Below are positions 59,481 to 64,000 of a stretch of 64,000 bases of DNA, piece by piece; within the stretch, counting starts at the first letter, position 1; every line of letters begins with the position of its first letter. Position numbers and translations under genes: made by a program. Below the pieces are notes generated by a model, which saw only the letters and a program-made list of their open reading frames with translations, had not been told where the DNA came from and ran no database searches. This DNA is from Subdoligranulum sp. CAG:314. GTDB taxonomy: Bacteria; Bacillota; Clostridia; Christensenellales; CAG-314. The stretch is from the NCBI GenBank assembly GCA_000437915.1, contig FR901000.1, positions 31,773 to 95,772 on the forward strand, written 5' to 3'.

Positions 59481-59876
59481 TCAATCGGAGTTGTGAGAAC
59501 AACAGTTGCAGCCGTCAAACAGGCTTTTCTCCATACGGTTTCCCGATGTTTTTTTATAGCCGAATTTTTCAAAAAATCCCTCGTTTTGCCCGACAGTCAC
59601 ATACGTTTCCCTGCAATCGCGGTTGAGAGAGAGAAACTCCGCCATTTTAAGCAACGCCTCTCCCGTCATTTTTCCACGCAGGTTTTCTTTTACTCCCAAC
59701 GCGTAAATACGGACGAAATCGCCGTCCTTTTTCAACGAAACGCATCCCGCCTTTTCGTCGCCGTCGCGAGCCAAAACGTGCAGACAAAGCCCCTCGTCGT
59801 CAAAATCAGCGTCGCCGAAAACGCTTTTTCGCACTTCCTTTATTTCTTCAAGCTCCGCCTGTTTCAATTTAAGCAT
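59481..59876 (-). CDS. GNAT-family N-acetyltransferase, compact
   Basis: 131 residues from ATG 59876 (GGGAGG upstream). The acetyl-CoA-binding motif region IYALGVKENLRGKMTGEALLKM (about 67-88) and the C-terminal ETYVTVGQNEGFFEKFGYKK fit GNAT. The N-terminal part is short. The C-terminus ends in DGCNCCSHNSD. Substrate unknown. Confidence 0.85.
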   Translation of the reverse strand: MLKLKQAELEEIKEVRKSVFGDADFDDEGLCLHVLARDGDEKAGCVSLKKDGDFVRIYALGVKENLRGKMTGEALLKMAEFLSLNRDCRETYVTVGQNEGFFEKFGYKKTSGNRMEKSLFDGCNCCSHNSD

Positions 59877-59900
59877 TTTGTCCGCCTCCCGCAAAAAGCT

Positions 59901-62213
59901 TTACTTTCTGCCGTATTTTTGTTGAAGCCTTTTGAGAGCCTGTTCGAGCCCCGCTTCTTCCTTTGCCTTGCGCTCCTGCCTGATTGCCTTGAAATCGCGC
60001 CGCTTGTCGTCCTTTGCGCGCGGCTTCCTCTCCTCCTTTGGCTTTTTGCCGAAGGGATTCAACGAGGTTTTCATGGTCAAACTGATTTTGTTCTTTTTCA
60101 CGTCTACGTCCAACACCTTGACGTGCACCGTTTCGCCCACACTGAGTATGTCCGACGGGTGCTTGATGTATCCGTCCGCTATCTGACTGATGTGCACGAG
60201 TCCGTCCTGATGCACGCCTATGTCCACAAACACGCCGAAATCTATGACGTTGCGCACAACGCCGTCAAGCTCCATACCGGGCTTCAAGTCCTTTATGTCA
60301 AGCAAATCGCTCCTTAAAACGGGAGTGGGCAGACTGTCTCTTATGTCGCGGCCGGGCTTCAACAATTCGTTTACAATATCGTCGAGGGTAAACTCTCCCA
60401 CTCCGACCAGCTCCGCCACCTTTTGTCTGCCTTCCTTTTCTATCAGAGCGGGCAGCTCCTTCAATCCGCCAGACTTCACGTCGTCCACACTGAGTCCGAA
60501 GTGGGCAAGAAGCTTCTCCACCGCTCCGTAAGCCTCGGGATGCACCGCCGTATTGTCCAGCACGTTTTCGCCCTGAGGTATGCGCAAAAAGCCCGCGCAT
60601 TGCTCGAATGCCTTGGCGCCGAGCTTGTTCACCTTCAAAAGCTGACTTCTGTCGGTAAACGGAGCCGTCTTTCTGTATTCCGCTATGTTCTTGGCAATAG
60701 CCGAATTAAGTCCCGCGACGTAGCTTAAAAGACTCGGACTTGCGGTGTTGAGGTCGACGCCCACGCTGTTGACGCAGTCTTCCACCACGCCTTCAAGCAC
60801 CTCCGTAAGCCGTTTCTGCGGCATATCGTGCTGATACTGTCCGACCCCTATGCTCTTCACGTCTATTTTAATCAGCTCCGCGAGAGGGTCTTGGAGCCTG
60901 CGCGCTATCGAAACCGCGCTGCGGATGGAAACGTCGAATTCGGGAAACTCCTGCGCGCCCAGCTTGCTGGCTGAATAAACCGAGGCCCCCGCCTCGTTGA
61001 CTACGGCGTAGCTCAACCTTGCGTCGCACTCTTTGATTAACTCGGCGACAAAAATCTCCGCCTCCTTGCTCGCCGTGCCGTTTCCGATTGAAATCACGTC
61101 CACGCCGTGCTTTTTTATCATGGCTTTCAGCTTGGCTTTCGCCTCCTCGACGCGGTTTTGCGGCGGCGTGGGATAAACCACTCCCGTGTCCAGCACGTTG
61201 CCCGACGGGTCGATTACCGCGATTTTGCAGCCCGTTCTGTATGCGGGGTCTACCGCAAGTATGGTCTTGCCTTTGAGCGGAGGCTGCATGAGCAGCGGAC
61301 GCAGATTCACCTCGAACATTTTGATTGCCTGTTCGTTAGCCATGTCGGTCAGCTCGTTTCTGACCTCGCGTTCTATGGAGGGGAAAATCAGCCTGTCGTA
61401 GGCGTCCTCCGCCGTAGCCTCCAAAATTCCTCTGAAAATGCTGTCGCCCTTTACGTGGGCGGCCTTCACCTTTGCAAGCGCGGCTTCCCTGTCCTCCACT
61501 ATACCGACCTTCAAGCACTCCTCTTTTTCGCCGCGATTTATCGCAAGCACCCTGTGCGCGGGAATTTTGGCGATTTTCTCGCTGTGGTCGGCGTACATTT
61601 CGTATACGCGTCCCTCTTCCTTTTCGGGGTTGATTTGCTTGGTGGATATATCCGCCTCGTTTTTGAGAAACTCTCTGAGCGACTTTCTCAGCTCGGCGTC
61701 GTCGGAAATCATTTCCGCTATTATGTCCGCAGCGCCTTTGAGAGCCTGTTCGGAGTTTTCCACTCCCTTTTCGGCGTTTACGAAAGGAGCGGCCAACTCC
61801 GATATATCCCCTTCCGTCGTCTGCTGCGCGTATATAAGGTCGGCAAGAGGTTGAAGCCCCTTTTCTATCGCGACGGACGCGCGCGTCTTTTTCTTCTGCT
61901 TGAAGGGACGGTACACGTCCTCCACTTCGGTAAGCGTCTGCGCGCGTTCCAAAGCCGCCGCCACCTCGTCGGTCATTTTTCCCTGCTCGGTGACGGAGTT
62001 GAAAACCTCCTCCTTGCGCTTGGCAAGATTGCGCAGATAAGTAAGCCTGTCCGCGAACTCTCTCAACACCTGGTCGTCGCAGGAGTTGTGCATTTCCTTC
62101 CTGTAACGCGCTATAAAGGGAATTGTGTTTCCCTCGTCAATCAGCGATATTATATTTTCGCTGTGAATTTCCTGCAAATTAAATTCGGCTGCCAATTGTT
62201 TTGCTAATTCCAT
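59901..62213 (-). CDS. tex: Tex-family S1 RNA-binding transcription accessory protein
   Basis: 770 residues from ATG 62213 (GGAGACG upstream). N-terminal Tex helical domain (ELAKQLAAEFNLQEIHSENI; DVYRPFKQKKKTRASVA), YqgF/RNase H-like domain (ILAVDPAYRTGCKIAVID), HhH region, and a C-terminal S1 domain (GMELDGVVRNVIDFGVFVDI, about 660-730). The basic tail (KPKEERKPRAKDDKRRDFK) is long. Tex binds nucleic acid and affects transcription and stress tolerance. Confidence 0.97.
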   Translation of the reverse strand: MELAKQLAAEFNLQEIHSENIISLIDEGNTIPFIARYRKEMHNSCDDQVLREFADRLTYLRNLAKRKEEVFNSVTEQGKMTDEVAAALERAQTLTEVEDVYRPFKQKKKTRASVAIEKGLQPLADLIYAQQTTEGDISELAAPFVNAEKGVENSEQALKGAADIIAEMISDDAELRKSLREFLKNEADISTKQINPEKEEGRVYEMYADHSEKIAKIPAHRVLAINRGEKEECLKVGIVEDREAALAKVKAAHVKGDSIFRGILEATAEDAYDRLIFPSIEREVRNELTDMANEQAIKMFEVNLRPLLMQPPLKGKTILAVDPAYRTGCKIAVIDPSGNVLDTGVVYPTPPQNRVEEAKAKLKAMIKKHGVDVISIGNGTASKEAEIFVAELIKECDARLSYAVVNEAGASVYSASKLGAQEFPEFDVSIRSAVSIARRLQDPLAELIKIDVKSIGVGQYQHDMPQKRLTEVLEGVVEDCVNSVGVDLNTASPSLLSYVAGLNSAIAKNIAEYRKTAPFTDRSQLLKVNKLGAKAFEQCAGFLRIPQGENVLDNTAVHPEAYGAVEKLLAHFGLSVDDVKSGGLKELPALIEKEGRQKVAELVGVGEFTLDDIVNELLKPGRDIRDSLPTPVLRSDLLDIKDLKPGMELDGVVRNVIDFGVFVDIGVHQDGLVHISQIADGYIKHPSDILSVGETVHVKVLDVDVKKNKISLTMKTSLNPFGKKPKEERKPRAKDDKRRDFKAIRQERKAKEEAGLEQALKRLQQKYGRK

Positions 62214-62248
62214 ATCGTCTCCGTAGAAGGGCATTGCGCCCGACAAAG

Positions 62249-62277
62249 ATATTATCACGTTTCGGGATTTTAGTCAA
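62249..62277 (-). promoter_or_regulatory. promoter of tex
   Basis: TTGACT (62272-62277), 17 bp and TAATAT (62249-62254) on the minus strand. Confidence 0.75.
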
Positions 62278-62308
62278 AGAAAAACGGGGCGGATAAAAAA
62301 CGCGGAAA

Positions 62309-62370
62309 AATAAAATTAAGAGAACCGTCCGGCATTGGCGCGCCGAAAACCGCATTCTCTTAATTTTATT
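62309..62370. repeat. perfect 16-bp inverted repeat with a 30-nt GC-rich loop
   Basis: AATAAAATTAAGAGAA (62309-62324) is exactly complementary to 62355-62370. On the minus strand the hairpin is followed by TTTTTCC, on the plus by AAGGAGGGTG. It could end a minus-strand transcript. Confidence 0.75.
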
Positions 62371-62736
62371 AAGGAGGGTGTTATGAAAATGTAACTAAAC
62401 TGTTACTGGCCTGCAAGATAAGCCGAAACTGAAAAAAGAACTTATCTTACGTGAGATATGATAAATTGCGTAAGTGACGCGAAAATGAGAAAGTCAAGAA
62501 TTGTCAAAGAATATTTTATAACATAATTAAAATAAATATGCCACTTTCCTCGAAAATGTCGATTTAACCGACAAAAATCTTTAAAATCATGCTTTTTTGT
62601 GAAAACTGCCTGCTTTTACTGCCGATTTTTGAATTTTCACGCCGATTTTTGCGGTTTGTGAAAATAATTCATATTTTGCATATTTCCGCCCCCCCCCTAA
62701 TCGTAATTTTCAAGCGATGAATAAAAATAAACGACG

Positions 62737-63435
62737 TCAGGGCAAATTGCCGGAATACATATACATCATCGCCCCCTCGAAAATAATCTTGGTCAGCTGC
62801 GCCTGATACTCCTTGTCGGAAAGCTTTCTTTCGTCCTCCGCGTTGGACAAAAAGCCGCACTCGACAATGACGCTCGGACTTTCGGTGCATTTGAGTATAA
62901 AATAATCGCCGCTTAGCGCGGAATGGGAATTGCCGGTAAATTTGTTGAGCGCGTTTTGCAGAGAAACGGCAAGCGCCTCTCCCGCGCACCCCTTTTCCAG
63001 AAAAAAGACCTGAGGACCGCTGCGCGACGGAGAGGAATACTTGTTCATATGGATTGAAATAACCATATCGGGCTTGCTCTGTTCTATGATTTCCCTTCTC
63101 TTTTCCATATCGCGGCGCTTGAAACCGCTTGTCGCCGTGCCGTACAGACCGTCCTTGGTTTTTCGCGTCATGACTACGGTTATGCCGCAGCTTTCAAAAT
63201 GCTCCTTCAAAAGCCGCGAAACGGAAAGGTTGAGGTCACTCTCCTTTACTCCCGTATTGACTCCGGTAACTCCCCCGTCCACTCCGCCGTGCCCCGCGTC
63301 GATGCACACGGTAAACCGCTGATACACGTCCAGCGCGTCTCCGTCCTCTCTCAGACAAAGCAGCAGCGCGTTGAGCGCCAGCAAAAGACCGACAAGCAAA
63401 AAAGCAATCCAAAAATAAGTTTTCTCTTTTCGCAT
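62737..63435 (-). CDS. cwlD: N-acetylmuramoyl-L-alanine amidase CwlD
   Basis: 232 residues: an N-terminal membrane anchor (about 8-27), then an Amidase_3 domain with zinc ligands H49 (IDAGHGGVDGG), E65 (KESDLN), His in VISIHMNKY and catalytic Glu in VIVECGFLSN. The GFKRRDMEKRREIIEQ segment is typical of CwlD, which makes muramic delta-lactam in the spore cortex. AGAGGT precedes the ATG. Confidence 0.92.
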   Translation of the reverse strand: MRKEKTYFWIAFLLVGLLLALNALLLCLREDGDALDVYQRFTVCIDAGHGGVDGGVTGVNTGVKESDLNLSVSRLLKEHFESCGITVVMTRKTKDGLYGTATSGFKRRDMEKRREIIEQSKPDMVISIHMNKYSSPSRSGPQVFFLEKGCAGEALAVSLQNALNKFTGNSHSALSGDYFILKCTESPSVIVECGFLSNAEDERKLSDKEYQAQLTKIIFEGAMMYMYSGNLP

Positions 63436-63498
63436 TTAAAACCTCTGACGGGCGGAAAAATGACCGAAAACGGCAAAAAACAGCCGATTTTTAGTAGG

Positions 63499-63552
63499 TT
63501 ATACACTTTTCCACAGAGTTATCCACAATTTCACTTTGTCCTGTGTGGACAA
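63499..63552. promoter_or_regulatory. cluster of DnaA-box-like sites
   Basis: A perfect TTATCCACA at 63519-63527, TTTTCCACA at 63507-63515 (fits TTWTNCACA), a weak TTATACACT at 63499-63507, and TTGTCCACA on the minus strand at 63544-63552 (one mismatch). An AT-rich tract follows. It is upstream of cwlD. Confidence 0.6.
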
Positions 63553-63697
63553 GTTGTTTCATAACCGTCGTGAAACCGCGGCTGCTCCGCAGAAGAAAAA
63601 TCGGAATTATTTTTTCATTATTTTTTGTCGGACAATCCGCCTGTTAAAGAATATGAAACGCTAAAAAGTTTTATACTTTTTAGCCCCTTTGCGCACG

Positions 63698-63723
63698 AAA
63701 AAAAACTCCGCCCAAAGGCGGAG
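63698..63723 (-). terminator. terminator of pepT
   Basis: CTCCGCC/GGCGGAG stem followed on the minus strand by TTTTTTTT. Confidence 0.88.
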
Positions 63724-63803
63724 CAAAAAAGCCGCATACTTTTTCCGTCCCGCTGCAATGCCGCGGATACGGTACAAGAAAAATATTTATTCGGTTTAAA
63801 AAA

Positions 63804-64000
63804 TCATTTGTCGGACTTTGCGTACAGGCGCACTATGCCCAGCAAAATTTCCACCGTTTTTTCCATGGACTGCACGGGAATATATTCCTTAAGCCCGTGA
63901 AAATTGTGTCCGCCCGTACAGAGGTTGGGGCAGGGCAGCCCTCTGAAAGAAAGCTGCGCTCCGTCGGTGCCGCCGCGTATGGGGACGACGACGGGCTTTA
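63804..64000 (-). CDS. pepT: peptidase T, C-terminal part (5' end beyond window)
   Basis: The last 65 codons, including IRGGTDGAQLSFRGLPCPNL and CTGGHNFHGLKEYIPVQSM, are characteristic of the M20-family tripeptidase PepT, including the zinc-ligand His in GGHNFHG. The N-terminal two thirds lie outside the window. Confidence 0.92.
   Translation of the reverse strand, partial: KPVVVPIRGGTDGAQLSFRGLPCPNLCTGGHNFHGLKEYIPVQSMEKTVEILLGIVRLYAKSDK

Larger units (their letters stand above)
62214..62736. other. 523-bp intergenic region between tex and cwlD
   Basis: Apart from the tex promoter at its left end it holds a perfect 16-bp inverted repeat (62309-62370), a 3-codon ORF with a strong ribosome binding site, a second hairpin (AAGATAAG/CTTATCTT, 62415-62448), a GTCG/CGAC hairpin near 62558-62572, and a repeated GCCGATTTTTG motif near 62620-62655. 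No credible protein gene. Confidence 0.65.
63436..63803. other. 368-bp intergenic region between cwlD and pepT
   Basis: It holds the cwlD leader, a cluster of DnaA-box-like sites (63499-63552), an AT-rich stretch (63600-63630), a GCTAAAAAGT/ACTTTTTAGC hairpin (63660-63684) and the pepT terminator. No gene is seen. Confidence 0.6.

Noticed and set aside
63436..63803. Chromosomal origin of replication at the DnaA-box cluster
   Set aside because: No dnaA, dnaN or rpmH nearby, and pepT to the right is still on the minus strand. Only a few boxes are present, so calling it oriC is not supported.
1..64000. CRISPR arrays, tRNA or rRNA genes, prophage or insertion sequences
   Set aside because: I saw no regularly spaced repeats, no cloverleaf-like GTTCRA sequences outside genes, and no transposase, integrase or phage genes.

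Overview
The window looks like a chromosomal segment of a spore-forming member of the Clostridia, probably an uncultured gut lineage whose family I cannot fix. The evidence is a set of sporulation genes (spoIIGA-sigE, a SpoIIQ-like M23 protein, spoVG, sigH, cwlD), a large Gram-positive type SRP RNA, Firmicutes gene orders (rpoB-rpoC-rplGB-rpsL-rpsG-fusA-tuf, rpmG-secE-nusG-rplK-rplA-rplJ-rplL, mrnC-rlmB-sigH, dnaX-ybaB-recR) and strong Shine-Dalgarno sites. It carries the long (type 2) IleRS and an adenylosuccinate lyase of the eukaryote-like class. I found no CRISPR array, tRNA, rRNA, prophage or insertion sequence.

Nearly all genes lie on the minus strand, as expected of a leading strand if the replication origin lies to the right of the window. 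Layout, left to right: a partial rRNA-type methyltransferase and ileS; SRP RNA; sigE-spoIIGA; spoIIQ-like and a YwmB-like gene; a PPOX flavoprotein and an orphan WapI-type immunity gene on the plus strand; uvrC and an ArsR regulator; an unusual trio (polytopic membrane protein, J-like protein with a Cys-rich tail, DUF5685) joined to trpS; a P-loop protein; aminotransferase-prfA-(DUF1385-PrmC fusion); rpmE; a degenerate MDR dehydrogenase; murC/spoVG; a P-type ATPase and an ECF S-component-like gene; a lipoprotein; sdaAB-sdaAA; a UDG-family glycosylase with purB and purA, purA having its own attenuator-like leader; an AT-rich cluster of three small secreted proteins; fumC.

From 36.4 to 52.3 kb lies the transcription and translation core: rplL back to rpmG, then tuf, fusA, rpsG, rpsL, rplGB, rpoC and rpoB. 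The promoters divide it into at least four units (rpmG, tuf, rplGB and rpoB), and there is an L10 leader before rplJ. The right end holds rqcP-ispDF on the plus strand, a NifX-like protein, recR-ybaB-dnaX-sigH-rlmB-mrnC, a membrane protein, a GNAT protein, tex, cwlD and the end of pepT. A cluster of DnaA-box-like sites lies just upstream of cwlD.

The most unusual points are: the DUF5685/J-like/membrane trio (two DDxxD motifs plus a 9-Cys tail); the purA leader, with a 25-codon ORF ending inside an intrinsic terminator; several genes whose -10 box lies 6 to 10 nt before the start codon with no Shine-Dalgarno site (uvrC, the P-type ATPase, murC), which implies leaderless mRNAs; a perfect 40-bp palindrome at 25.9 kb; and the structured intergenic region at 62.3 kb.
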